Below are positions 47,768-55,015 of a stretch of 64,000 nucleotides of DNA, piece by piece. Numbering within the stretch: the first letter of the stretch is position 1; every line of letters starts with the position of its first letter. The DNA is taken from NCBI RefSeq assembly GCF_900343025.1, contig NZ_OUND01000001.1:1116001-1180000 (forward strand). Reading direction: 5' to 3'. The translations under genes were made by a program, and so were the position numbers. This DNA is from Arsenophonus endosymbiont of Aleurodicus floccissimus. Lineage in GTDB: Bacteria; Pseudomonadota; Gammaproteobacteria; Enterobacterales; Enterobacteriaceae. Below the pieces are notes generated by a model. The model was given only the letters and a program-made list of their open reading frames with translations. It was not told the DNA's origin and did not search any database.

Positions 47768-49619
47768 TCACTGTTGGGCACTATTAGCGATGTAATTGTA
47801 AGGGCTTGTATTTTCTTCTGCCAAAAATTGATGGGCTTGTTTATCCAGATACAATGAGATTTTTCCTTCCCATCCTTCCCCGTTTCTCTGCTTTTCTAAA
47901 CACAATATGGATGCAGGCTCTTTTAAATATTTCTGATCTTTTTCAGTTAATATTTGACTAGCCTCTCGCTTCTGTAATGCCCTTTCTCTGTGTTTATTAC
48001 GCCAGATGATGAAAAGGTTATCGGCAAGATCAGTGATTGAACCTGAACCTTTTACGTCCATTTTCCCTGTGGGTTTTTCTTCACTTTCCGATTTACGACT
48101 GTGTGTCACTAAAATAACATGGCTTGAGGTTTTGTTTTTAAAATCACACAATGCATCCATGAAGGCTTTTTGTCCGTTTGTAATCATCATCGGCAAGTCC
48201 GCATTTCATGAGACTATCAATGATAAACAGATTGATACCATATCGGCGGTTTGCATATTTAAATATTTCCAGTAATCGTGATGATTTCGCTGTCCCTGTG
48301 AAGCCAAATAACCAGGAGTCTATCGTCATAAAACTTAAAAGCCGATTCAATTTCTAATTGTGAGGATAATTTAGTGCATGTTGACTGACGGGTTAGGCGC
48401 TTTAGAAACGTTGCAGGTTTTAAACTCAAACGAAGCAACACAAGCTCTTATTTCCTGACACATCGCTTCACACAGAATATGCCCTAAAATTTCACTCTTA
48501 CCGTGTCCATTGACCCCATTGAGTAACGTTAACTCAGATTCACGATAACTGAAATGGCGATTTAATGACTCACATGGTGTTTTGAAAAAATATTCCTCTC
48601 TACCGTAAAATGCATCAAAGCGTACTCTGATAAAAATCTCTTGCTGTACAGAGTTCTTCAGGGTCAAAATAAGCGGCTGTTTCAAGGTAGTGTACAATTT
48701 CCTGCTGTGTCATGCCAGCCTGTAAACATTCGTTAATGTCCTTGTGGGGCAATTTGACCAAACGACACTGATATTCCCCTAATCGACGAGCAATTTCTAA
48801 CGCTGCTTGTTGTCCCACTTCGTCATTGTCCATCGACAACCAGATTTCAGTAGAGCGATCAAGGTTATGAAATTCATACTCAATCCACTGTTGCTTGGCA
48901 CCACAGCCCCACCAAAGGGAACCGATAACGCACTTAACCCGTACTGATGATAACTCATGCAATCAATTTCACCCCCGGCACAATATGACTATACGAATCG
49001 CTTGAGGTAGCGCTTGCAAGCCAAACAGGCAAGGCTCACAATCTGTTTCAACTGAAATAACCTTCTTCCCACTGAGTTTTACTGTGCTAATGCGCTTAAC
49101 CTGTATCAGCTCGCCTTCTCGATTGTAAGTGAACGCTATAGCGGGTAATTTCCTGTTATCTTCAAATGACCAGACAATCGCATCACTGACTTCGAATTCT
49201 TCTGCCATTTTACGGTCTATGCCTCGTGCTTGAAGATATTCGTAACAGTTATGCGGTTTACTAACGGTTTTTTTCAGTGATGCTGTTTGTGGGCGTTTAA
49301 ACTGTTTTTTCCGTTTTACTTCAAATGCGCCGAATTCATCTGCTATCCCTAGAAACTGTTTCGCCTCTGCCATCGCCTGATGCAAACTATAGTCCCTGAC
49401 CTGAACCCACAAATCCAGTAAATCACCCCCTGTTCCCTCAGCAAAATCTGACCAAACTTTTTTGCCAGAGAGATTAATTTTTAAACTTTTCCCCGGCTCC
49501 CCATACACAGAGCCTGCTACCCACTCATGACCCTCTTTTTTGCCTTCAGGTAAGAGATATTTAGTCACTCTAACAACATCAAGCCATAAGCGCTCAGACA
49601 ATTCCGTAATGGTTATCAT
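47768..49619 (-). pseudogene. phage DNA primase-helicase (Toprim plus RecA-like helicase)
   Basis: The N-terminal 216 residues are clean: VWSDFAEGTGGDLLDLWVQV and AMAEAKQFLGIADE are usual in this family. A break at 48965 leads to GEIDCMSYHQYGLSALSVPF; the Toprim DxD region is in WLSMDNDEVGQQAALEIARR. Walker A GVNGHGKSEIL is near 48510. After more frameshifts come GINLFIIDSLMKCGLADDD, FMDALCDFKNKTSSHVILVTHSR-type Walker B/H4 sequence and the C-terminus. It would unwind and prime phage DNA. At least four breaks. Confidence 0.82.
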
Positions 49620-49806
49620 GCTTCCCTCAGATTAAATTTGTTAAAACCGTATTGAATAATGCCAGCACCCAGCCAGGCCGTAGTTGTACCCACGGATGAG
49701 TATTGATTTGATAATTGATTTCATGATGATTTTTTTAGAAAAATACCAGTCAGTTACTAACCGTAAACGTTGATGTGGTCGTTGTTTGGGGTTTGGTTGA
49801 ATGTGA

Positions 49807-50674
49807 TTATATTACCGGTTTATCATCCAGCCAGCGTTTACCATTGAGGTAAGTGGCAGGATGTAACTTTTCAAAACCAAATTGATTAGCCTGTAATCTA
49901 ACACGGATATCAGCTACGAGAAATTCTGCAAACTGTTCCGGTGTCTCACCTGTTTCTTTCCGCCACAACTTGAATTGAGTTCTAAATGCTGATTTGGCTG
50001 ATTGCTTATCCACCTTACGCTGAACCTGTAGCCAGAATATGCCTTCAAACACTACATCAATCGGATTTGGATTGGGTTTTGTCATTCCAAACTCTGTTTT
50101 TTCAACCTCAGATCGAACGGGTTCGATCAATATGTTTTTATTTTTTGTAGTAATCTCTGTAGTAGTCTCTGTATACTTCTTACGTTTCAACGTAGGAGGT
50201 GTTACATAAACTGACTCTGATTCAAGTTGATTATCAGCGAATTGTCTAGAGTTGGTTATTTCATCAATACGTGCAGGAACAGGTTCAATAAACAAAACAT
50301 TGCTACAAGCCCTTGTTGAAGTATTAATTGTACGGAGTTCTAGTGTAATAATACCATGCGATTTCAATCGTTTTAAGGCATCAGTCACTTCTCGTTTTGT
50401 AAATCCGAATTGATCAGCAAAAGATTGATAGCTACGCTGTAATTTGTCACTCTGAAAACGCTTTGCGCCATCCTTTCAGTTCACCCGTAGACTCATCTCT
50501 GATTTCAGATGGACGATACCAGTAAATAATTTCAGACAACAAAATAATAGCCGTGCTATCAGGCTTTCCACTTGGCATTTTAATGTGATGCCACCAGTTA
50601 GCAGGGATAATATTACCAGACAAATTTAAACGACCAATTTGGTTAACGGTCTCGGTTGGAGTGAGATGTTTCAT
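49807..50674 (-). pseudogene. O-like phage replication initiation protein, one frameshift
   Basis: The N-terminal winged-helix part: LSGNIIPANWWHHIKMPSGK, STAIILLSEIIYWYRPSEIR, then, after a shift at about 50445, YQSFADQFGFTKREVTDALK and LKSHGIITLELR. A variable linker and the C-terminal FRTQFKLWRKETGETPEQFA follow. The order O-like then primase-helicase is the lambdoid replication module. The origin would lie within this gene; I did not find clear iterons. Confidence 0.7.
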
Positions 50675-50937
50675 TGATTACCTCGAATTAATTCTTGACG
50701 ATGTTTAAGCCTTAATTTTACATCTTCAAATGCGGCTTTTAGCTTCTTGGCGGCTAACTCCGTGAAAGAGCGATTGACCCTCTCTCGAATAATGTTTTTA
50801 TGGATATTTGACTGGCAAAAGCACGGATTTTTGTGCATAATGACTTCGCTGAAATTGAAAGAAAAAAGCGAAATTTGTGGTTTCCCTTCGGTTAAACTTC
50901 CTGAAATATTAATCAAAAGCAAAGTTCTATCTGACAT
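50671..50937 (-). CDS. small phage protein of unknown function
   Basis: An 88-codon intact frame between cII and the O-like gene; its stop overlaps the O-like ATG (ATGA). The C-terminal half is helical and basic (RVNRSFTELAAKKLKAAFED). The true start may be an internal Met at residue 34. No family recognised; moderate confidence that it is a gene. Confidence 0.45.
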   Translation of the reverse strand: MSDRTLLLINISGSLTEGKPQISLFSFNFSEVIMHKNPCFCQSNIHKNIIRERVNRSFTELAAKKLKAAFEDVKLRLKHRQELIRGNQ

Positions 50938-50946
50938 TTAGAGGCT

Positions 50947-51255
50947 TCATCGTTTTTTAACTTTGAAGCTTCTTTTTTTTAATCTTAAATGTTCTAGCAT
51001 GTCAATCAGCTTGCGTATCTCTTCGCCTGAGATATTCGTAATGACAATATCCTGTGATGGTGAGTCGTAGCTAATAGCATCAAGTAGTTTTGCCATCTTC
51101 ACAACCAATCCGTTTTCTGCCTACCAACGTGTTACTTGTGATTCGTGAACGCCAATAGTTTTGGCTGCTTTCCTACCAGAAATTAATAAAATTCCTTTCC
51201 TAATCCTGGCTTCGATTTGTTTCGCATTTGATTTGCGTGTAATTGTTGTTTCCAT
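50947..51255 (-). pseudogene. cII: CII-like transcription activator, one in-frame stop
   Basis: CII activates lysogeny promoters in lambda. METTITRKSNAKQIEARIRK, GILLISGRKAAKTIGVHESQ and VTRW aligns with lambda CII (RIESALLNKIAMLGTEKTAEAVGVDKSQISRW). A TAG follows VTRW where lambda has Lys. The rest (ENGLVVKMAKLLDAISYDSP) is intact. It lies between nutR and the replication genes, the lambda position. Confidence 0.82.
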
Positions 51256-51313
51256 GATGGATAATCCTTAATAATAAAATTCCCGACCTCGATATTCCTA
51301 TGAGGTTGTGGTG

Positions 51314-51355
51314 GCTCTAACGCATATTCAGAGCGAGTCAAAATGTTAAAGAACG
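51314..51355 (-). promoter_or_regulatory. nutR of cassette 1 (boxA + boxB)
   Basis: Reading the minus strand: boxA CGTTCTTTAACA (51344-51355), a 9-nt spacer, then a hairpin with stem GCTCTGA/TTAGAGC and 7-nt loop ATATGCG (51314-51334). It lies between cro1 and cII. The same stem occurs in nutL1 (52406-52426), which pairs these two sites with the N-like protein of cassette 1. Confidence 0.75.
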
Positions 51356-51362
51356 GTGTTAC

Positions 51363-51598
51363 TCAGATAGTATTTTGCTTATCAGCAGGGATACCATCTA
51401 TTGGGTTTGGGTAAAGATCAGGGCGTAACTCGTGGGGTGTGACCTCCCATTCTAGAGCTTTAGCCATAGAAAAACGCATTCAGCTGGGAGACGATTTTTA
51501 AACCAAACACTAATTGTTTGTGGACGTTTACCAAATTTACGTCCCAATTCAGACTGTGTTGTAATAGCAAATATTTTATTTTGTAGATCTATGTCCAT
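51363..51598 (-). pseudogene. cro: Cro/YdaS-like repressor of cassette 1, one frameshift
   Basis: The start MDIDLQNKIFAITTQSELGR follows GGAGGAG. A helix-turn-helix is visible (LGRKFGKRPQTISVWFKNRL). A frameshift near 51475 leads to MAKALEWEVTPHELRPDLYP and NPIDGIPADKQNT, the standard C-terminus of Cro/YdaS-type proteins. Divergent from repressor 1 and first gene of the rightward operon. Confidence 0.82.
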
Positions 51599-51625
51599 AA
51601 GATCTCCTCCAATTCGAGCTTATAA

Positions 51626-51653
51626 ATATTACATATTTAATTTTAAGTTTCAA
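51626..51653 (-). promoter_or_regulatory. pR promoter of cassette 1
   Basis: Minus strand: TTGAAA, 16 bp, TAATAT, placed 28-55 bp before the cro1 ATG. The spacer holds TTAAAATTAAAT, also found in the spacer of pL1, so it may be part of the operator for repressor 1. Confidence 0.6.
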
Positions 51654-51726
51654 ATTATATTTGCAATGTTAATAACAAAAAAATTTTGTATGCTTTAACA
51701 GTTACAACTATTTAATGGATAAAAGT

Positions 51727-52122
51727 ATGAGTTTTCCTAAAAGACTTCAGCAAGCATTAGATGAACTAGGCTGGAATCAATCAGAATTAGCTCGCAGAAT
51801 GGGAGTGAAGCCTCAATCAGTTCAAGGGTGGTTAAAAAATGTAATACCTAGAATGGATAAACTTAAGAAATTATCTGAAGTAACCGGGAAACCTTTAGAT
51901 TGGTTTTTCTCTCATCAATTACAGAATCAAGAAAAAAAAAGTTATGAAACTTTTCATAAAGAGAAGAATACACTTACAGAAAAACAAAAGCTAATACTTG
52001 AACTATTTGAAGCTCTTCCTGAAAGTGATGTAAATCTCATTCTAAAAGAGTTGGAAATTAAAAAAACCTTTTATGAAAAGAAAATAGCTGAACTTTTAAA
52101 TCAAAAGAAAAATATAGTCTAA
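51727..52122 (+). CDS. prophage repressor 1 (CI-like, no protease domain)
   Basis: An intact 131-residue frame from MSFPKRLQQALDELG (a start four codons earlier at 51715 is possible). The helix-turn-helix QSELARRMGVKPQSVQGWLK is clear, followed by MDKLKKLSEVTGKPLDWFF. The C-terminal half is helical and charged (LTEKQKLILELFEALPESDV) and lacks the LexA/CI S24 protease. It should therefore not be inactivated by RecA. It is divergent from cro1 with pR1 between. Confidence 0.82.
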   Translation: MSFPKRLQQALDELGWNQSELARRMGVKPQSVQGWLKNVIPRMDKLKKLSEVTGKPLDWFFSHQLQNQEKKSYETFHKEKNTLTEKQKLILELFEALPESDVNLILKELEIKKTFYEKKIAELLNQKKNIV

Positions 52123-52206
52123 TTTTTCCATTTCTTTCCCCCCCCTATTCTCTGTAAAAATATCAAATTTTACCAACCAAAATTACAAATTAAATTTTAA
52201 TTATTA

Positions 52207-52236
52207 TTGACAATTTAATTTTAATTTGTAGATTAT
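52207..52236 (+). promoter_or_regulatory. pL promoter of cassette 1
   Basis: Consensus TTGACA (52207-52212), an 18-bp spacer and GATTAT (52231-52236). The surrounding A+T-rich repeats (AATTTAATTTTAATTT and its near-inverse 20 bp upstream) share a core with pR1 and are candidate operators for repressor 1. It drives the leader, nutL1 and the N-like gene. Confidence 0.7.
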
Positions 52237-52331
52237 ATCTATCAACTCACTGCAACAGGCAAAACGCCAAGACAAGACTTCGAGTTATCTTAAGCCGAGC
52301 CAAACGTTGCTAAGTAGCCAGCTCGAGGCGT

Positions 52332-52373
52332 ATGAACATGAAGGCAAGTGAACAAGTGAAGTGCAGTAACTAA
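52332..52373 (+). CDS. short leader frame 1 (MNMKASEQVKCSN)
   Basis: A 13-codon frame preceded by GAGG, ending TAA 7 bp before boxA. The other leader has MNMKASDDN in the same place, also ending just before boxA. Two ATGs and the MKAS sequence are conserved. Translation is a guess; conserved DNA for RNA structure could explain it instead. Confidence 0.4.
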   Translation: MNMKASEQVKCSN

Positions 52374-52380
52374 GTCATTT

Positions 52381-52426
52381 CGCTCTTTAACATATTGGAA
52401 TCACAGCTCTGAATAAGCTTTAGAGC
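52381..52426 (+). promoter_or_regulatory. nutL of cassette 1 (boxA + boxB)
   Basis: boxA CGCTCTTTAACA (52381-52392), a 13-nt spacer, and a hairpin with stem GCTCTGA/TTAGAGC and loop ATAAGCT (52406-52426). The hairpin stem equals that of nutR1. Confidence 0.78.
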
Positions 52427-52566
52427 AACACCACCCAGTGAGTTTTTGGGTGTGTGAATATAGAAAACAGTCAAATCTCGTTTCTACGCCAGGGAATAAA
52501 CCGACTGTGAGTATAAATCCGAACTATTCGGCACACACCACTAAAACTTATTTCGGAAGTAACAAC

Positions 52567-52878
52567 ATGGCAACCATTATTTTTAAACCTAAAAAAGACA
52601 ATGCTAAATCTCGTCGCCTGGCGAAACAAATGGCATTTTGGGGTAGAAAACGCGCTGAATACGAAGCGAAACCTATACCCCGTTCTACAGAGCAAATCCT
52701 TGATTCCATATTCAACAAGCAAGATGACACCGTTAATACTATCACATCAATCATTTTCAATCTAAAAGACAAAAAGCCACAGCTTTCATTTGATAATTGT
52801 TGCTTACCGAATACGTATCTCTATTCTGTAAGAAAATGTTCGAAAACATACAAATCAAATAACATAGAAACGAAATGA
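52567..52878 (+). CDS. N-like transcription antitermination protein 1
   Basis: An intact 103-residue basic protein. MATIIFKPKKDNAKSRRLAK resembles the phage 21 N start (MVTIVWKESKGTAKSRYKAR) and carries an arginine-rich RNA-binding motif. ILDSIFNK and the C-terminal FDNCCLPNTYLYSVRKCSK recall P22 gp24 (IIDSIFG...LLPGVALYAAGHRKSK). N proteins bind boxB and convert RNA polymerase to a terminator-resistant form. It follows nutL1 and a GGAAG site. An upstream in-frame ATG at 52438 lies inside the leader stem and is unlikely to be the start. Confidence 0.78.
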   Translation: MATIIFKPKKDNAKSRRLAKQMAFWGRKRAEYEAKPIPRSTEQILDSIFNKQDDTVNTITSIIFNLKDKKPQLSFDNCCLPNTYLYSVRKCSKTYKSNNIETK

Positions 52879-52973
52879 TTTGATAGTGCTTACAACGATC
52901 TTACCTACACTTAATTCCATAAGTTATAGATAACAGTTATCCCTCCCGATGGGCAGGGCAGGGCAGGTAATCT

Positions 52974-53010
52974 CTCCCAATTTCAGGGAGGCCAAAGTTG
53001 TTAAAGAGCG
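52974..53010 (-). promoter_or_regulatory. nutR of cassette 2 (boxA + boxB)
   Basis: Minus strand: boxA CGCTCTTTAACA (52999-53010), an 8-nt spacer, hairpin CTCCC, loop TGAAATT, GGGAG (52974-52990). It lies 28 bp after cro2. The GAAA-containing loop is like that of nutL2 and lambda, unlike nutR1/nutL1. The operon it should serve is missing: transcription would run antisense into N-like gene 1. Confidence 0.68.
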
Positions 53011-53037
53011 ATTGTACTAAAAAATAGCAATTATTTT

Positions 53038-53264
53038 TTATTCACTGTCAAGATGAGGGAATAACCTTGGTAAATCTGGTCTAAAACGATAAGCTGGTAC
53101 TTTACCTTGAGTCGCTTCAACTAAATCAGGTACGCATTTGGGGGATACTGGTTTTTTACCATTTAACCAATCGGAAATAGTTGATTGCGCTAAGCCACAT
53201 TTTTTGCTAATGCTTTTTGACTTCCGGTTATTTTTATAGCGTTTTCTATTCCATAATTCTTCAT
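53038..53264 (-). pseudogene. cro: Cro/YdaS-like repressor of cassette 2, one frameshift
   Basis: From MKNYGIENAIKITGSQKALA after GGAGATGAG; a frameshift at the AAAAAA tract leads to KKCGLAQSTISDWLNGKKPV and PAYRFRPDLPRLFPHLDSE. The helix-turn-helix (GSQKALAKKCGLAQSTISDW) is complete when the frames are joined. Divergent from repressor 2. Adding or removing one A restores it. Confidence 0.82.
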
Positions 53265-53291
53265 TAATCTCATCTCCTATAAATTAGAGTG

Positions 53292-53320
53292 ATTATAAGA
53301 ATGAATAAACGAATAGTCAA
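53292..53320 (-). promoter_or_regulatory. pR promoter of cassette 2
   Basis: Minus strand: TTGACT, 17 bp, TATAAT, 28 bp before the cro2 ATG. The -35 overlaps an imperfect operator-like site (53320-53333). Confidence 0.8.
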
Positions 53321-53358
53321 TCGTAATTGCTATTTTGAATATATATCGTTTATACGAT
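53320..53358. promoter_or_regulatory. operators for repressor 2 (ATCGT-N4-ACGAT)
   Basis: A perfect palindrome ATCGT-TTAT-ACGAT lies at 53345-53358, and an imperfect one (ATCGT-AATT-GCTAT) at 53320-53333 overlapping the pR2 -35. The same motif, ATCGT-TCTT-ACGAT, overlaps the -35 of pL2 at 54232-54245. Its presence at both divergent promoters is what a CI-type operator requires. Confidence 0.65.
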
Positions 53359-53392
53359 ATTATTTTAGGAACTATTTAATGAGGTTATTCAT

Positions 53393-54091
53393 GTGAGTTT
53401 TTCAAAAAGACTAAAACAAGCAATGCAGGAAAAAGGCTTTACTCAAGGATCTTTAGCTGAAGCGGTAGGAATGGCTCAATCAAGCGTATGGAGACTGACT
53501 AGTGGCGGCGCATCAGGAACAAAAAAATTAATAAAAATAGCGAAAGTTTTAGGTGTCAACCCTGAATGGCTTTCAGATGGTACTGGAACAATGAAAGCTC
53601 ATGAAATAAAACCTAATAATCCATTAATTATTGATTCTATATTGGATTATACGGACAAGACTCAGGAATATGACAAGGATAATATTGTTAAATTAAGATT
53701 ATATAACCGTATTGAGTGGGTGCTTTCCCCTAGCGTTAAGGGTGAAAAGGACACTTATTCTATGTTTTTAATACCTAAAAATATAATTCAAGAAACCAAT
53801 AGCTCCATTAAAGATTCAATATCAATAATTGCGCCTGATGACAGCATGTCCCCGATTATTCAGGAAAACTCAACCGTTGCGCTCGATACAAGTATAAAAG
53901 ATATTAAAAATGGTAAGATTTATTTGGTATTTTATGGCGGGGTGTTTATGATACGCGCACTTTACAGTTTGCCTGAAAATAAAATTAAGTTAAAAAATTA
54001 TAAATCTGATGATTACCCAGAATTTATCGTTTCTGCCTCAGAGCTACTAATAATAGACAAAGTCTACTATGTAGCAGGTAAAATAGATTAA
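53393..54091 (+). CDS. prophage repressor 2 (CI/LexA-like, S24 domain with altered catalytic Lys)
   Basis: An intact 232-residue frame (GTG start) in CI form: helix-turn-helix QGSLAEAVGMAQSSVWRLTS near residues 18-37, a linker, and an S24 peptidase-like domain. The nucleophile region DDSMSP holds Ser151. The strand that normally carries the catalytic Lys (V-K-R-L) reads MIRAL, placing Arg188 at that position. RecA-stimulated self-cleavage is therefore doubtful. The C-terminus (KNYKSDDYPEFIV, KVYYVAGKI) is typical. Divergent from cro2. Confidence 0.85.
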   Translation: MSFSKRLKQAMQEKGFTQGSLAEAVGMAQSSVWRLTSGGASGTKKLIKIAKVLGVNPEWLSDGTGTMKAHEIKPNNPLIIDSILDYTDKTQEYDKDNIVKLRLYNRIEWVLSPSVKGEKDTYSMFLIPKNIIQETNSSIKDSISIIAPDDSMSPIIQENSTVALDTSIKDIKNGKIYLVFYGGVFMIRALYSLPENKIKLKNYKSDDYPEFIVSASELLIIDKVYYVAGKID

Positions 54092-54099
54092 ACATAACC

Positions 54100-54120
54100 A
54101 GTCCACTTGGATAGTGGGCT
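54100..54120 (+). terminator. hairpin after repressor 2
   Basis: AGTCCACT, loop TGGAT, AGTGGGCT forms an 8-bp stem 9 bp after the repressor stop. No U tract follows, so a terminator role is uncertain. Confidence 0.4.
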
Positions 54121-54231
54121 TCAACTCGCTTTATATTCCAAATCTACTTTGCATTTCAAAATCAATAACAATCATTTTTAAAAAAAAACATATATTATCA
54201 TTTAACGTCTAAGAATTTATTATCGATTTTA

Positions 54232-54273
54232 ATCGTTCTTACGATTGACAATTGAAATAGAAAAACCTATCAT
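54232..54273 (+). promoter_or_regulatory. pL promoter and operator of cassette 2
   Basis: TTGACA (54245-54250), 17 bp, TATCAT (54268-54273). The operator-like palindrome ATCGT-TCTT-ACGAT (54232-54245) overlaps the first base of the -35, so repressor binding would block it. Confidence 0.78.
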
Positions 54274-54368
54274 CACTTCATCAACTCACTGCAACAGTAA
54301 AAGGCCATACAATACTGCAAGTCATCTGAACCTTTGCCAAACGTTGCTAAGTAGCCAGCCGAAGGCAT

Positions 54369-54398
54369 ATGAACATGAAGGCAAGTGACGACAATTAA
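54369..54398 (+). CDS. short leader frame 2 (MNMKASDDN)
   Basis: A nine-codon frame matching the start of leader frame 1 (MNMKAS), ending TAA 7 bp before boxA. AAGG lies a suitable distance before the second ATG. Whether it is translated is unknown. Confidence 0.4.
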   Translation: MNMKASDDN

Positions 54399-54405
54399 GC
54401 AGTCC

Positions 54406-54437
54406 CGCTCTTTAAGACTATCTCGCTGAAAAAGCGA
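54406..54437 (+). promoter_or_regulatory. nutL of cassette 2 (boxA + lambda-type boxB)
   Basis: boxA CGCTCTTTAA (54406-54415), a 7-nt spacer and boxB TCGCTGAAAAAGCGA (54423-54437): a 5-bp stem with a GAAAA loop, the same size and loop as lambda nutR boxB (GCCCTGAAAAAGGGC). Confidence 0.88.
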
Positions 54438-54579
54438 ACCGCGACAACAGTTGGTTTTGGGGTGTGTGAATACATCAATCAACATTGACTTTCGTTTCTA
54501 TACCAGGGAAATAGCAACGTTGATACCTCACTGAATACATTCAACACATACCACCAAAACCCATTGTTAGGAGGTAGGT

Positions 54580-54924
54580 ATGTGTAACTTTCACGGTTAT
54601 AATAATGCGCGCAGTCGAAGAAATGAACGCAGAAGAGCCAAGCAAGAGGCCTATAACAGAAACAAAACCCTTAATATGGCTTTAAAAGTCGCATTAAATC
54701 CAACAAAGCAATCGAATCAACAAATAATATCAAAACCTAAGCGCCCCCTAGTTTCACTCAAAAGGAACGTGATGCGCCGCGTAGAGCTAGCGCTATTATT
54801 CAGCAGAACTAAAATTTATGACGCCTTTAATAATTATTGTCTTCCAAAGGTGGCTTTGTATTCAGTAAAAAATCAACGTCGTCGTCATCTTTTTGGGTTA
54901 AGGGAAATGACCGCAAAAGTGTAA
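54580..54924 (+). CDS. N-like transcription antitermination protein 2
   Basis: An intact 114-residue basic protein after a strong GGAGG site. The arginine-rich motif NARSRRNERRRAKQEAYNR is very close to P22 gp24 (NAKTRRHERRRKLAIERDT), and the end FNNYCLPKVALYSVKNQRRR matches its LLPGVALYAAGHRKSK region. It should recognise the lambda/P22-like boxB of nutL2. The paralogue N-like 1 has a different arginine-rich motif. Confidence 0.85.
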   Translation: MCNFHGYNNARSRRNERRRAKQEAYNRNKTLNMALKVALNPTKQSNQQIISKPKRPLVSLKRNVMRRVELALLFSRTKIYDAFNNYCLPKVALYSVKNQRRRHLFGLREMTAKV

Positions 54925-55015
54925 TTTATTTTTGTTCTCATAATCTTAGCAGATTTTCAATGCGTCATTGCTCACAGAATAACCCCTAATTTTTTCTAAC
55001 CAAAGAAATAAAAGG

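Larger units (their letters stand above)
52240..52566 (+). ncRNA. structured leader of N-like gene 1 (with nutL1)
   Basis: The leader shares ordered blocks with 54275-54579: ATCAACTCACTGCAACAG; a hairpin with stem CGAGC/GCTCG (52296-52300, 52321-52325) around the conserved CCAAACGTTGCTAAGTAGCC; a short frame; boxA/boxB; then a long-range stem GTTTTTGGGTGTGTGAAT (52442-52459) with ATTCGGCACACACCACTAAA (52526 on). Inside is a stem ACAGTC/GACTGT around the conserved CGTTTCTACGCCAGGGA. The second leader has different bases at the stems that still pair. In lambda an RNase III hairpin lies between nutL and N; a similar role is inferred. Confidence 0.7.
54275..54579 (+). ncRNA. structured leader of N-like gene 2 (with nutL2)
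   Basis: This is the homologue of 52240-52566. Stem 1 is CCTTTG/CGAAGG (54331-54336, 54360-54365) around the same CCAAACGTTGCTAAGTAGCC. The short frame and boxA/boxB follow. A long-range stem joins GGTTTTGGGGTGTGTG with CACATACCACCAAAACC just before the ribosome site. The inner stem is ATCAAC/GTTGAT, against ACAGTC/GACTGT in leader 1, around a conserved CGTTTCTATACCAGGGA. Different bases, same pairing: this is the evidence for a conserved RNA fold. Confidence 0.72.

Noticed and set aside
52438..52566. Longer N-terminus for the N-like gene 1 starting MSFWVCEYRK
   Set aside because: This region is the conserved leader stem, shared at RNA level with leader 2, where it is not open; the ATG at 52567 has its own ribosome site and aligns with phage 21 N.
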